NCBI GenBank assembly: GCA_017540945.1
Contig: JAFYAB010000047.1
Coordinates: 1 to 57,823, forward strand
Direction of reading: 5' to 3'
Source: Oscillospiraceae bacterium
GTDB lineage: Bacteria; Bacillota_A; Clostridia; Oscillospirales; Oscillospiraceae
DNA length: 57,823 bases
Both the position numbers and the translations under genes were made by a program. Of this stretch, positions 1 through 6,147 are shown one piece after another; position 1 is the first letter of the stretch; every line of letters starts with the position of its first letter. The notes beneath the pieces were generated by a model. It did not search any database. It was not told the origin of the DNA and saw only the letters and a list, made by a program, of their open reading frames with translations.

Positions 1-41
1 AGAAGTACGGTCTGAAGGCCGCCCGCCGCGCGCCTCAGTTC
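1..41 (+). other. attL core (41-bp direct repeat with the right end)
   Basis: Positions 1-41 are identical to 57783-57823, the two extreme ends of the window. The repeat encodes the C-terminus of ribosomal protein S9. A tyrosine integrase gene ends about 70 bp before the right copy, which fits the core site of an integrated prophage. A terminal overlap from circular assembly would give the same repeat, but the rpsI content makes an attachment site the better explanation. Confidence 0.85.
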
Positions 42-53
42 AGCAAGCGCTGA
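3..53 (+). CDS. rpsI: Ribosomal protein S9, C-terminal end (partial, restored by phage DNA)
   Basis: Reading from position 3 gives KYGLKAARRAPQFSKR and a TGA stop at 51-53. This is the highly conserved C-terminus of 30S subunit protein S9, whose last residues reach the ribosomal P site. The gene body lies outside the window to the left. The first 41 bases are the att core, so codons after position 41 and the downstream terminator are carried on the phage side and rebuild the host gene after integration. The displaced host 3' end would follow position 57823. Confidence 0.9.
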   Translation, partial: KYGLKAARRAPQFSKR

Positions 54-62
54 TATATCCAA

Positions 63-101
63 AAATCCCCGATTTTTCAAGGAAAATCGGGGATTTCGTT
101 T
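63..101 (+). terminator. Intrinsic terminator after rpsI
   Basis: Fourteen complementary bases (63-76 with 83-96, core ATCCCCGATTTT) enclose a 6-base loop and are followed by T-rich sequence. It lies ten bases after the rpsI stop codon. It would end rpsI transcription and, in reverse, also resist entry of phage antisense transcripts. Confidence 0.8.
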
Positions 102-142
102 GCCATATTTTACCACAATCAGCCACAACAAATCTGTTTGAA

Positions 143-194
143 TTGAGGTTAATTTGGGGTTAAAAACAGTTTTTGAGGTTAATTTTGAGGTTAT
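143..194 (+). repeat. Left cluster of TTGAGGTTAA repeats (candidate integrase arm sites)
   Basis: Four direct copies of TTGAGGTTAA or a one-base variant start at 143, 154, 173 and 185. Two more copies flank the other end of the phage at 57703 and 57715. Short direct repeats on both sides of the core are what N-terminal arm-binding domains of tyrosine integrases recognise. The assignment rests on position and sequence only. Confidence 0.55.
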
Positions 195-204
195 AATATG
201 GCAT

Positions 205-247
205 AAAAATAGCGCCCCTCCCCTGTTTTATCCAGGAGAGGGGCGCT
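205..247 (-). terminator. Strong hairpin terminator protecting the att/rpsI end
   Basis: AGCGCCCCTC (211-220) pairs with GAGGGGCGCT (238-247), with an inner CCTG/CAGG extension. Leftward reading gives a T-rich tail directly after the stem (complement of 205-209). It would stop leftward late transcripts before they run antisense into rpsI. A weaker T-tract on the other side means it may work both ways. Confidence 0.7.
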
Positions 248-268
248 GTTCTTTTCATAGGCCGGCTC

Positions 269-342
269 TATCGAAAAACGATATTCTATAACGATTCGAC
301 CAAAACCGATAGAATATGTGCTACAATCTATCTGCAAAGGAG
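269..342 (+). promoter_or_regulatory. Promoter region with inverted repeats for the left rightward cluster
   Basis: An extended -10 (TGCTACAAT, 319-327) precedes the HTH gene. Around it lie inverted repeats ATATTCTAT (281-289) and ATAGAATAT (309-317), and CTATCG (269-274) with CGATAG (307-312). The repeats look like operator half-sites, possibly for the adjacent regulator. AAAGGAG at 336-342 is the ribosome-binding site that selects the ATG at 350. No good -35 box is visible. Confidence 0.45.
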
Positions 343-349
343 CGTGGCT

Positions 350-622
350 ATGATTAGAATTACATTGTCCACGAAGCTGGGCGAGCTTCGGTGGACGCAA
401 GCCGATCTTGCCCGGGCGACGGGGATCAGGGCGAACACGATCAGCGACTACTACAACGAGATCGCGGACCGGATCAAACTGGAACACCTGGACCTGATAT
501 GCGAAGCTCTGGAATGCGAGCTGGACGAAATCATCATCCGCATTCCGAACGGCCAGCCCTCGGTGCGAACGAGGACCGGCAAGAAGCTCCGCGTCACGCT
601 CAGCCCAGACGGACATAAATAG
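350..622 (+). CDS. Cro/C1-type HTH regulator (HTH_26-like)
   Basis: A 90-residue protein made almost entirely of a helix-turn-helix domain: QADLARATGIRANTISDYYN forms helices 2-3, and the rest resembles the short YozG/HTH_26 family. I chose the ATG at 350 because AAAGGAG lies seven bases upstream; a GTG at 344 sits too close to that site. It is the first gene of a short rightward cluster at the left end, opposite to the long leftward operon. A terminator follows at 638. It probably represses or activates transcription near the attachment site; its target is unknown. Confidence 0.75.
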   Translation: MIRITLSTKLGELRWTQADLARATGIRANTISDYYNEIADRIKLEHLDLICEALECELDEIIIRIPNGQPSVRTRTGKKLRVTLSPDGHK

Positions 623-637
623 CTCTGCTCACGAGCA

Positions 638-663
638 GGCCCCGGGTGCGAACCGGGGCCTTT
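638..663 (+). terminator. Hairpin terminator after the left HTH gene
   Basis: GGCCCCGG (638-645) pairs with CCGGGGCC (653-660) around a 7-base loop, followed by TTTCT. The stem is GC-rich and the T-tract short, so termination may be partial. Confidence 0.6.
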
Positions 664-664
664 C

Positions 665-910
665 TCATTGCATGCCGGCCAGCCTTCTGGCGGCTTCCTC
701 ATTGATACGACCTTTGTTGTATCCTTCCTCCATGCATCTGAGCTCCTTGATGCGAGCCCATTCGACGGCATATAGGCGCCGCCGCTCCGTAGAGCTGAGA
801 CGGTTTTTCCCCTTTCTTCCGGCAAGCACAACCTCCAGGACATCGAAGGAGAAATGGTCGTTGCCGTCAAAATCTTTCTGCATCTCAGGGATAGGATGTT
901 TACCGTGCAT
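665..910 (-). CDS. Small hypothetical protein (tentative)
   Basis: An 81-residue frame rich in charged residues, ending in a helical segment (residues 40-80, INEEAARRLAGMQ). I do not recognise a family. No clear ribosome-binding site precedes the ATG at 910, and the frame stays open for 18 more codons without a standard start. It runs against the neighbouring rightward genes. Composition looks protein-like, but this may be a chance frame. Confidence 0.3.
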   Translation of the reverse strand: MHGKHPIPEMQKDFDGNDHFSFDVLEVVLAGRKGKNRLSSTERRRLYAVEWARIKELRCMEEGYNKGRINEEAARRLAGMQ

Positions 911-1108
911 CAGAAGAAGCTCATGACGCCGGGTCGGCCCTGGGCTCCTCCAATTCAGCCGTACCTACGCACAATCCGGCAGGGCTATGAGGACTTCGAC
1001 ATCACCAGCGACCGCAATCTGATCTATGCCGCCGGGCATCCGGTAAAGGGGGTGAGTAAATATGAAGCGTCCAGCGATCCGATTTTCCAGCAGAGGCCCG
1101 TCCGGTAA
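896..1108 (+). CDS. Small hypothetical protein
   Basis: A 70-residue frame (MFTVHQKKLMTPGRPW...) preceded by AGGGA at 887-891. A start at 854 is also open but has its AAGGAG only two bases away. It overlaps the next, better supported gene by 47 bases in another frame. No domain is recognised. It would be the middle gene of the rightward cluster. Confidence 0.4.
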   Translation: MFTVHQKKLMTPGRPWAPPIQPYLRTIRQGYEDFDITSDRNLIYAAGHPVKGVSKYEASSDPIFQQRPVR

Positions 1109-1271
1109 TATCTATTGGCTCATCGGCCAGGTTCGGAATGAAATGCAGAGACAACGGAGGATCGCAGAGTATAACGACATGTGGGAGCGCATCCAGAAGA
1201 CCGACTACCGGGGTGCTCTGGCAATCCTCCGGGAAGCCGTGGACCTGGTAGACGAGGATGGGGTCTACTGA
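1062..1271 (+). CDS. Phage-type hypothetical protein
   Basis: A 69-residue basic protein opening MKRPAIRFSSRG and closing with an acidic DLVDEDGVY. A G-rich ribosome-binding site (GGGGGTGAG) precedes the ATG. The pattern (an N-terminal 'RPxIRFSxRGxxGNI' and a helical middle) resembles small proteins seen in gut Clostridia phages, but I know no function. It ends the left rightward cluster; a strong terminator follows at 1381. Confidence 0.6.
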   Translation: MKRPAIRFSSRGPSGNIYWLIGQVRNEMQRQRRIAEYNDMWERIQKTDYRGALAILREAVDLVDEDGVY

Positions 1272-1380
1272 TCCAGCGGAAAGGCTCTTGCAAGACGCGA
1301 GGCGGCCCCGTGGCGAAAGTGCCGGGGATTGACCGGCGAGAACACGTTCCGGGGCGGCAAGCCCGCAAAAACGAAAAGAG

Positions 1381-1419
1381 CGCCCAGCAGAGGGATAATC
1401 CTCCGCTGGGCGTTTTTTT
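1381..1419 (+). terminator. Bidirectional terminator between convergent clusters
   Basis: CGCCCAGC (1381-1388) pairs with GCTGGGCG (1405-1412), with an inner GAGG/CCTC stem, then seven Ts (1413-1419). The opposite strand also has a T-rich tail (from 1366-1379). It separates the left rightward genes from the end of the leftward lysis operon. Confidence 0.85.
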
Positions 1420-1446
1420 GTATGCGTTATGATAAATCGGCCTGCG

Positions 1447-2322
1447 CTACTTCTTCAGCAGATCGTAGAGCCGCTTCAGAAACACGACCATTTCCCCCCG
1501 GGTGCAAGGCTTGTCGGGGGCAAAGGTTGTCGGGGTGGTTCCGGCGGTGATCCCGTTCTCATGGGCCCACTGGACCGCCTTCGTGTAGAACTTCCCGTCC
1601 GGGACATCCTCGAAGGGAGTGGTCGGAGCGGGATCTTCCTGCGCGGGGGCGGTCTGCGCAGCGATCTCAGCGGCCACGTCATTGCGGACGTCGTTCATGG
1701 TCTTGCCGTACTTCCTGAACCAGACCAGGACGTCGCCGTGATTGCCGCCGACGCCGAGCTGGTAGCTGTCCTGGTGGCACAGGATCGTCGGGACGGTGAC
1801 GGGGATCTGCTTCTTCGGGTCTTTGTACTGCACGGTGCCGTGGGGGTCGATGCCGTACTTCATGCAGAGGTACGCGGTGAGCTCGACGGCCTCCTTGTAC
1901 ACCTTGTCGAAATACGACTTGGAGTTGTAGCCGTCATCGCAGATTTCGAACTGGATCCAGTGCGGACCGTTGTTCGCGTACGGGCTGCCGTTGCAGCTCC
2001 CCTTGGGTCCAGAGCCACAGCCCCAGGGTCGGTAGTTCCAGGGAAGGACCTGGGCGGTGGCAATGCTGCCGTCGGCCAGCTTGCCGATGAAGGCGTTGAC
2101 GCCAGCCTGAAGTCTGATGTGGTTCCAGTCGTTGGAATACTGGTTTTTGCCGATTTTCGCCAGGAGCTCAGCCCGATCCTGGGCGTTATCGTCCGGCTGG
2201 ACATAGCGCTTGATGGTGGGATTGCCGGCCCCGGTGTCGTGCCACAGGATGCCGACGGGAGTCCCCTTCGTGGTGTCCTTGTAGCACGTACTCTGAGTCA
2301 TAAGGCATTTGAAGAGGTTCAT
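1447..2322 (-). CDS. Endolysin: N-acetylmuramoyl-L-alanine amidase with one SLH domain
   Basis: Cleaves the amide bond between MurNAc and the stem peptide at the end of infection. Residues 22-205 form an Amidase_2/PGRP-type zinc amidase: H28 in WHDT, E126 in QFEICDD, and H183 and H195 in the C-terminal CHQD...NHGD region are candidate zinc or catalytic residues. A Pro/Ala linker (about 222-236) leads to a single S-layer homology domain at 237-285 (FEDV...FAPDKPCTRGEMV). SLH repeats bind pyruvylated secondary wall polymers; one copy here probably anchors the enzyme to the host wall. No signal peptide, so export depends on the holin genes just upstream. Last gene of the leftward late operon. 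Confidence 0.9.
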   Translation of the reverse strand: MNLFKCLMTQSTCYKDTTKGTPVGILWHDTGAGNPTIKRYVQPDDNAQDRAELLAKIGKNQYSNDWNHIRLQAGVNAFIGKLADGSIATAQVLPWNYRPWGCGSGPKGSCNGSPYANNGPHWIQFEICDDGYNSKSYFDKVYKEAVELTAYLCMKYGIDPHGTVQYKDPKKQIPVTVPTILCHQDSYQLGVGGNHGDVLVWFRKYGKTMNDVRNDVAAEIAAQTAPAQEDPAPTTPFEDVPDGKFYTKAVQWAHENGITAGTTPTTFAPDKPCTRGEMVVFLKRLYDLLKK

Positions 2323-2326
2323 GCCA

Positions 2327-2560
2327 TTACACCCCTTCCTGCTCGTCCTCAGAATTTCCGGGAGCGGGCTTGTTCGCCGCGTCGACCAGGCCTTCGCCCA
2401 GGATGTAGCCGATCACGGCCGCAGCCTGCATGATCAGACCGGACACGGTTTCGGCCACGCTGCCCTTGCCGGCGGCGGTCAGCACGCCGGAGACGAACAG
2501 GGCAACAGCCAGCCAGAGCTTCCGGCTGGTCAGCTTGCGGATGAAGTCTTGCTTGTTCAT
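2327..2560 (-). CDS. Holin
   Basis: A 77-residue protein with a basic N-terminus, two hydrophobic segments (about 15-32 and 38-58) and a charged C-terminal tail (PGNSEDEQEG). Size, topology and position immediately before the endolysin fit a class II phage holin that opens the membrane for the amidase. The gap to the endolysin is four bases, so the two are translationally linked. The family assignment is by architecture. Confidence 0.75.
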   Translation of the reverse strand: MNKQDFIRKLTSRKLWLAVALFVSGVLTAAGKGSVAETVSGLIMQAAAVIGYILGEGLVDAANKPAPGNSEDEQEGV

Positions 2561-2572
2561 GATAGCTCCTCC

Positions 2573-2869
2573 TTACGGTTTGGTGTTCAGACGATCTTCC
2601 AGCGTGTCGATGCGCTTGTGGGCCTGCTTTGCGGACTCCTGCACAGCAGTGAGATCCTTCAGGAAGCCCATGATCGTCTCGTCGGATTTCTCCTGCTTGC
2701 GCTTGACGTCATCGACGCCGCTCTTGATGTAGCCGAGCTCCGACATGATGGATCCGGTCGTTTTGCCTTCTTCGGTGTCATCGTTCTTCTTGTTTCGGGA
2801 GAAGGCAGCATACCCGAAAGCAATGGCCGCGAGGCCCGCGATAATTGACACAACCCAGCCGATGTCCAT
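2573..2869 (-). CDS. XhlA-like holin-associated membrane protein
   Basis: A 98-residue protein with an N-terminal membrane helix (4-22, VVSIIAGLAAIAFGYAA) and a long charged C-terminal coiled coil (about 45-95). This matches the layout of XhlA-type proteins that work with a holin in Gram-positive phage lysis. It is separated from the holin by 12 bases and shares its operon. It could also be a second holin or a lysis regulator. Confidence 0.65.
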   Translation of the reverse strand: MDIGWVVSIIAGLAAIAFGYAAFSRNKKNDDTEEGKTTGSIMSELGYIKSGVDDVKRKQEKSDETIMGFLKDLTAVQESAKQAHKRIDTLEDRLNTKP

Positions 2870-2892
2870 AGGCTTATCCTCCTTTGCATAAG

Positions 2893-2924
2893 AAAACCCA
2901 CGGGGCTGATTCAGCTCCGTGGGT
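2893..2924 (-). terminator. Leftward hairpin, probable partial terminator before lysis genes
   Basis: CCCACGG (897-903 of this kilobase, i.e. 2897-2903) pairs with CCGTGGG (2917-2923), with an inner GCTGA/TCAGC stem; leftward the stem is followed by TTTTC. It sits between a 63-residue gene and the XhlA-like gene, so it may lower expression of lysis genes relative to tail genes. Confidence 0.55.
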
Positions 2925-2941
2925 GCTGGCCGTCTCGCGGC

Positions 2942-3133
2942 CTATGAGAGATTGTCGGGCGCTTCATCGGCGCCGAGGATGGCGGCGTATTTCGCGTGGG
3001 CGTCGAGGATCTTCTGGTCGATGTCCTCGCAGTATACGCCGGCCTCTGCCAGGGTCAGGGAGAGCAGACAGATGATGCTTGACTGCTCCTCGACCAACTG
3101 GCAGAGGGCTTCGATCAGTTTCAGATTGGACAT
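2942..3133 (-). CDS. Small hypothetical protein before the lysis cassette
   Basis: A 63-residue acidic, helical protein (MSNLKLIEAL...). AAGGAGTGA precedes the ATG at 3133. A possible extended -10 promoter lies just upstream at 3156. No family recognised. Its position between tail-associated and lysis genes suggests a structural or lysis-timing role; this is only inference. Confidence 0.6.
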   Translation of the reverse strand: MSNLKLIEALCQLVEEQSSIICLLSLTLAEAGVYCEDIDQKILDAHAKYAAILGADEAPDNLS

Positions 3134-3155
3134 GGCAATCACTCCTTGGGGAGAG

Positions 3156-3164
3156 TATACCACA
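3156..3164 (-). promoter_or_regulatory. Possible extended -10 promoter for the lysis cassette
   Basis: Leftward reading gives TGGTATACT, a consensus extended -10. It is the only such site in the short gap between tail-associated and lysis genes. A -35 box is not evident, so the call is tentative. Confidence 0.4.
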
Positions 3165-3209
3165 TCCGGGGCGAATGCGGGGCGAAGTGATAGAGAATAA
3201 CGCTTGCCG

Positions 3210-3620
3210 TTATTCCGTGACCTCCGTCCAGACGTAGACGCCAGGGGCTCCGGGCTCCCAGACGTTGCCGTCGATGGTGGACACCCAGATCTTGCCGTTG
3301 TGCCGGACCTTGTCACCCTTGGAATAGGGGTTTGTGCTGTCGGGCTGCTCCCAATCCGGGATCACATCCGGATCGGGGATCAGGACCTTCGCCCAGAGGG
3401 ACGGTGCGACGCCAGGCTCCCAGCCGGCCTGGGACGTGTGCGCCTGCAAGCAGGCATAAAGAATCCCGCCGTGTCTGACCTTGTAGCCCACATCGTAGGC
3501 CGTGTCGGTCTTCCACGTCGGGAACAGTTCGACGCCTTCCAGGGCGTCGGCGGGTTGGAGGCTCTGCGCCGCCAGCTCAAGCAGCGTGCGGAGCTTCCTT
3601 GCGAGTTCGAGTAATGTCAC
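3210..3620 (-). CDS. Tail-associated carbohydrate-binding module protein
   Basis: A 136-residue protein. After a short helical N-terminus (1-25) come two copies of a chitinase-type CBM5/12-like fold: first at about 34-80 (FPTWKTDTAYDVGYKVRHGG...W), second at about 87-136 (DWEQP...GDKVRHNGKIW). The paired Y-x-x-G-x-x-V-x-H-x-G patterns and conserved tryptophans are typical of phage tail sugar-binding modules. The GTG start directly follows the stop of the upstream gene. It lies downstream of the DGR and may decorate the tail tip, helping surface polysaccharide attachment. Confidence 0.75.
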   Translation of the reverse strand: MTLLELARKLRTLLELAAQSLQPADALEGVELFPTWKTDTAYDVGYKVRHGGILYACLQAHTSQAGWEPGVAPSLWAKVLIPDPDVIPDWEQPDSTNPYSKGDKVRHNGKIWVSTIDGNVWEPGAPGVYVWTEVTE

Positions 3621-4034
3621 TTATTCCACCCCCAGCATTATTTTTGCGGCGGCCAGCTCCTCGGTCAATGCCTGGACTGCCGCCGTAAGCTCGGCGTTGC
3701 TCATGGAGCCGTCACCGGGATCGACCGGCTCAGGCTCGGGGTCGGGCACATCCGGGTCGGGAGGATGATCCGGGAAAAGCGGCGCGAGCTCGTCATACTC
3801 GGCCTCGGTGATGATGGTCGCCACCAGCTCAATGTTGGGATCGTCGATGACCTGACGGCCCGCGAGCTGGTAGATCACGCTGCCGGTGGAGTCCTGGACG
3901 CCCTGCGCCTGGCTCTCCCGGTCGCACAGCTCAACGGTGCCGTTGCGGAGCTGACGGACCCAGCCGGGAGGATCGAGGATTTCCACGCCGACAAGCTCTT
4001 CCTGCCGGTCATGCACTTTGATGAATGTTGCCAT
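3621..4034 (-). CDS. Tail-associated hypothetical protein with a Pro/Asp linker
   Basis: A 137-residue protein: residues 1-80 a mixed domain (MATFIKVHDRQEEL...), residues 88-108 a Pro/Asp-rich linker (PPDPDVPDPEPEP), and residues 112-137 a helical end. The start at 4034 has an upstream GGAGGGAGA. It overlaps the 3' end of the reverse transcriptase gene by 26 bases. I recognise no family. Its place between DGR and CBM protein suggests a small tail-tip or fibre-assembly protein. Confidence 0.6.
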   Translation of the reverse strand: MATFIKVHDRQEELVGVEILDPPGWVRQLRNGTVELCDRESQAQGVQDSTGSVIYQLAGRQVIDDPNIELVATIITEAEYDELAPLFPDHPPDPDVPDPEPEPVDPGDGSMSNAELTAAVQALTEELAAAKIMLGVE

Positions 4035-5160
4035 AATCGTCTCCCTCCTCGAAGACAAAAAGTCTGTCGTACAGCTTGCCCATGTTCTGGACTGTGTGCC
4101 AGGCATTGAACCGGAGGGCGTAGGACTTCCAGCTCTGCCAGGCGTTGTAGATGTCCTCTCGGGTCACCTTGCCCCGGTCGAGCATCTTGCGCAGTTTCTT
4201 CAATTTCCGGCGCTCCCGTGTGACGCTGCGCTTGTAGATTTTCTTGACGATCTTCCCGGACGGCGTAACGAACACACGCATTTTCAGCCAGGGGAAGCCG
4301 TGGCTGAGCTTGACGATCTGCGTCTTCTTCTCGCTGAGAACGATCCCCAGCTTGTCACAGAGCGCCCGGATTTTCACGAGGCATTCCTGCAGGTACGCCT
4401 TGGAATGGTGGATCAGATAGCCGTCATCCATGTACCGGGCATAGCCCTTGATCCCCAGCACTTCCTTGATGTAGTGGTCGAGCCGGTTGCCGGAGACCAG
4501 GGCGAGGACCTGGCTGATTTGCGAGCCGAGGCCCAGGCCCCGATTTCCGAACATGTCCACAAAATGGGACGTGATCTTGACGATCCTGGGATCGGTAAAC
4601 TGCCGGCGCAGCTCTGCCTTGATCAGAGCGTGGTCCACGTTGTCGAAGAAGCGCTTGAAATCGAAGAGGAGGATGTACCCCTCCCGGCCATGCTCCCGGA
4701 TATGCCGGCGAAGGTGCTGCGTCAGCCGATTGACGGCGAAGTCGTACCCCTTCTTCGGCAGGCTGGCGCCGTTGTCATGGATGAAGGTGCGGCAGAGGAT
4801 CGGGTTGAGCGCCTGGTCGCAGAGCGTCCGCTGCACCACCCGCTCCCCGATGGTGGTGGATCTGATGTGCCGGGCCTTGCCCCGCTCAAACAGATCGAAT
4901 TCAAAGAAGCCTGGGCTTTTGTACGTTCCCCTGCGGAGCTTGTCATAGATGTCGTAGACTCCCAGAGGCGCGGTGATGATGAACTTCTGGACGCTGGCCT
5001 TCCAGGCGACACCCTTCCGGCAGTAGCGGTATGACCGGTACAGATTGGCATAGGAAAAGACGGACGCGAATGAATCATGCTCACTCAGCCGCGCCCGCTT
5101 TTCCCGCCGTTTCTGTTGGCGGCGCTGGTACCGCACCGCCCTCCGTTCTTCGCTCGTCAT
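4009..5160 (-). CDS. DGR reverse transcriptase
   Basis: Copies the template-repeat RNA into adenine-mutagenised cDNA that replaces the variable repeat. The 383-residue protein has RT motif 3 at 165-177 (LFDFKRFFDNVDH, catalytic Asp167), motif 4 GLGLGSQISQ at 208-217, with the SQ ending typical of DGR enzymes instead of the QGxPxSP of retroviral and group II RTs, and the YMDD box at 243-246. A basic region follows at about 298-330. No maturase or endonuclease domain is present. The ATG at 5160 follows AAGGAG by five bases; an ATG 60 bases upstream lacks such a site. It lies downstream of Avd and TR, the standard DGR order. Confidence 0.95.
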   Translation of the reverse strand: MTSEERRAVRYQRRQQKRREKRARLSEHDSFASVFSYANLYRSYRYCRKGVAWKASVQKFIITAPLGVYDIYDKLRRGTYKSPGFFEFDLFERGKARHIRSTTIGERVVQRTLCDQALNPILCRTFIHDNGASLPKKGYDFAVNRLTQHLRRHIREHGREGYILLFDFKRFFDNVDHALIKAELRRQFTDPRIVKITSHFVDMFGNRGLGLGSQISQVLALVSGNRLDHYIKEVLGIKGYARYMDDGYLIHHSKAYLQECLVKIRALCDKLGIVLSEKKTQIVKLSHGFPWLKMRVFVTPSGKIVKKIYKRSVTRERRKLKKLRKMLDRGKVTREDIYNAWQSWKSYALRFNAWHTVQNMGKLYDRLFVFEEGDDYGNIHQSA

Positions 5161-5378
5161 AGCAGCTCCTTCGTGTCCCGTGTGCCTGGTCGGAAGGTTG
5201 CAATAGGCACGTAACGTCAACGGGCATGAAACAGGGCATCACCTTCAAGCCCTGCCATGCAAGCAGCGTCCGCCCGGACGTATCGGAACGATATTTACCT
5301 TTCGGACGGTCCTGCGCTCCTTCTCTCCACTTGGGTCTGATTTCGTCCTTTCGGATTACTTTGTCTGCTCAAAGAGGA
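5161..5378 (-). ncRNA. Spacer between TR and RT, probable part of the DGR template RNA
   Basis: These 218 bases between the end of TR and the RT start hold no convincing gene. In the Bordetella phage DGR, RNA downstream of TR binds the RT-Avd complex and primes cDNA synthesis. The same location and similar length suggest the same role here. This is inferred from position, not from a recognised sequence. Confidence 0.5.
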
Positions 5379-5503
5379 GCCCCAGGCGATGCCATTCGAG
5401 TTGGAGGCGTTATTCGAGTTGGCGGCGCCGTTGGTGTTCACATTGCAGAAGTTCGTGCTGTTGGCAGCGCTCGGAGAACGCAGCCACCAGTTCACAGCGG
5501 AAC
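5378..5503 (-). repeat. DGR template repeat (TR)
   Basis: Aligns without gaps to the variable repeat at 6162-6287, with a constant offset of 784. Over 125 positions there are nine differences, at 5390, 5395, 5396, 5402, 5410, 5431, 5437, 5438 and 5492, and every one is an A on the leftward (coding) strand of TR. In the adhesin frame it is rich in AAC/AAT codons, the classic TR signature for maximum amino-acid range. Beyond 5378 the sequences diverge, which marks the initiation side (IMH-like in VR, IMH*-like in TR). It lies 36 bases after Avd. Confidence 0.97.
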
Positions 5504-5539
5504 ACAACGATGCAAAGGTGTAGCTCAGAACCGTTGCTT

Positions 5540-5953
5540 TCAGGGCAGATTTTTGAACCTTGCCCGATCGCTTTTCATGACGCCCTTCAAAAGACCGATT
5601 TCCCAGTGCGCGAGCCGCATCCAGTTTTCCATGACCTTGATGTCGATAAGCTGGATGTTTTGCGCTCTCATGATTGCCTCCACACGATTGCAAAAGGAGC
5701 GGGTCTTTGTCAGAGCCAGGAGGAAAAAGTCTCGGCGCATCTGCGCCTCATGCTGGGTGGTGACCGGGAACGAATTTCCTTCCACGGCATTGTCCAGGAT
5801 TTCCCCGGCTTTCGCAAGGAGCACCTGGGCGACGGAAAACGTGTGCCGCTTCGGGAATTTGTGGTAATGCTCCAGCACTGAAGTGTACAACTCCATGGCA
5901 GTGATGACGAATTGCGGCTCCGCAGGCTCCCGGTCTGATCGAAGCACAGACAT
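5540..5953 (-). CDS. avd: Avd-like DGR accessory protein
   Basis: A 137-residue, almost all-helical basic protein: helices at about 14-32, 38-58, 65-95 and 98-125. Size, predicted four-helix bundle and position between target gene and TR match Avd of Bordetella phage BPP-1, which forms a barrel-shaped pentamer, binds TR RNA and the RT, and is required for retrohoming. The ATG at 5953 sits six bases after GGGAGGG; an ATG at 5959 is too close to that site. Assignment rests on architecture and context more than on motif. Confidence 0.85.
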   Translation of the reverse strand: MSVLRSDREPAEPQFVITAMELYTSVLEHYHKFPKRHTFSVAQVLLAKAGEILDNAVEGNSFPVTTQHEAQMRRDFFLLALTKTRSFCNRVEAIMRAQNIQLIDIKVMENWMRLAHWEIGLLKGVMKSDRARFKNLP

Positions 5954-6047
5954 AGGCATCCCTCCCTTGCCCGGATTATATCATGCGGCATCGAGCCCGT
6001 GGCGAATTTGATATGAAATATCGAAAATCGCTAAAAACCGGATTTTG

Positions 6048-6075
6048 CAAAAAATCGCGCGGCGCTTACGCGCCG
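6048..6075 (-). terminator. Terminator between the adhesin gene and Avd
   Basis: Leftward reading gives CGGCGC-GTAA-GCGCCG (complement of 6060-6075), then CGCGA and six Ts (complement of 6049-6054). It would end part of the adhesin transcript and lower expression of the DGR machinery relative to the structural protein. Confidence 0.6.
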
Positions 6076-6109
6076 ATCATATTTTTTTCGCGGGCCGAAG
6101 GCCTCCTCT

Positions 6110-6130
6110 CCCGCCCCACAAGGGGGCGGG
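6110..6130 (-). other. GC-rich hairpin just past the variable repeat
   Basis: CCCGCCCC (6110-6117) and GGGGCGGG (6123-6130) form a perfect 8-bp stem with a 5-base loop. It begins 18 bases after the adhesin stop. In other DGRs a DNA hairpin or cruciform of this size a few bases past VR raises retrohoming efficiency and helps target recognition. No T-tract follows, so it is not a normal terminator. Confidence 0.7.
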
Positions 6131-6147
6131 GATTGAGGACTTGTGGA

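Noticed and set aside
5295..5693. A 132-residue leftward frame running through TR and overlapping the end of the Avd gene
   Set aside because: Its similarity to the adhesin C-terminus comes entirely from TR. There is no ribosome-binding site, and it overlaps Avd out of frame.
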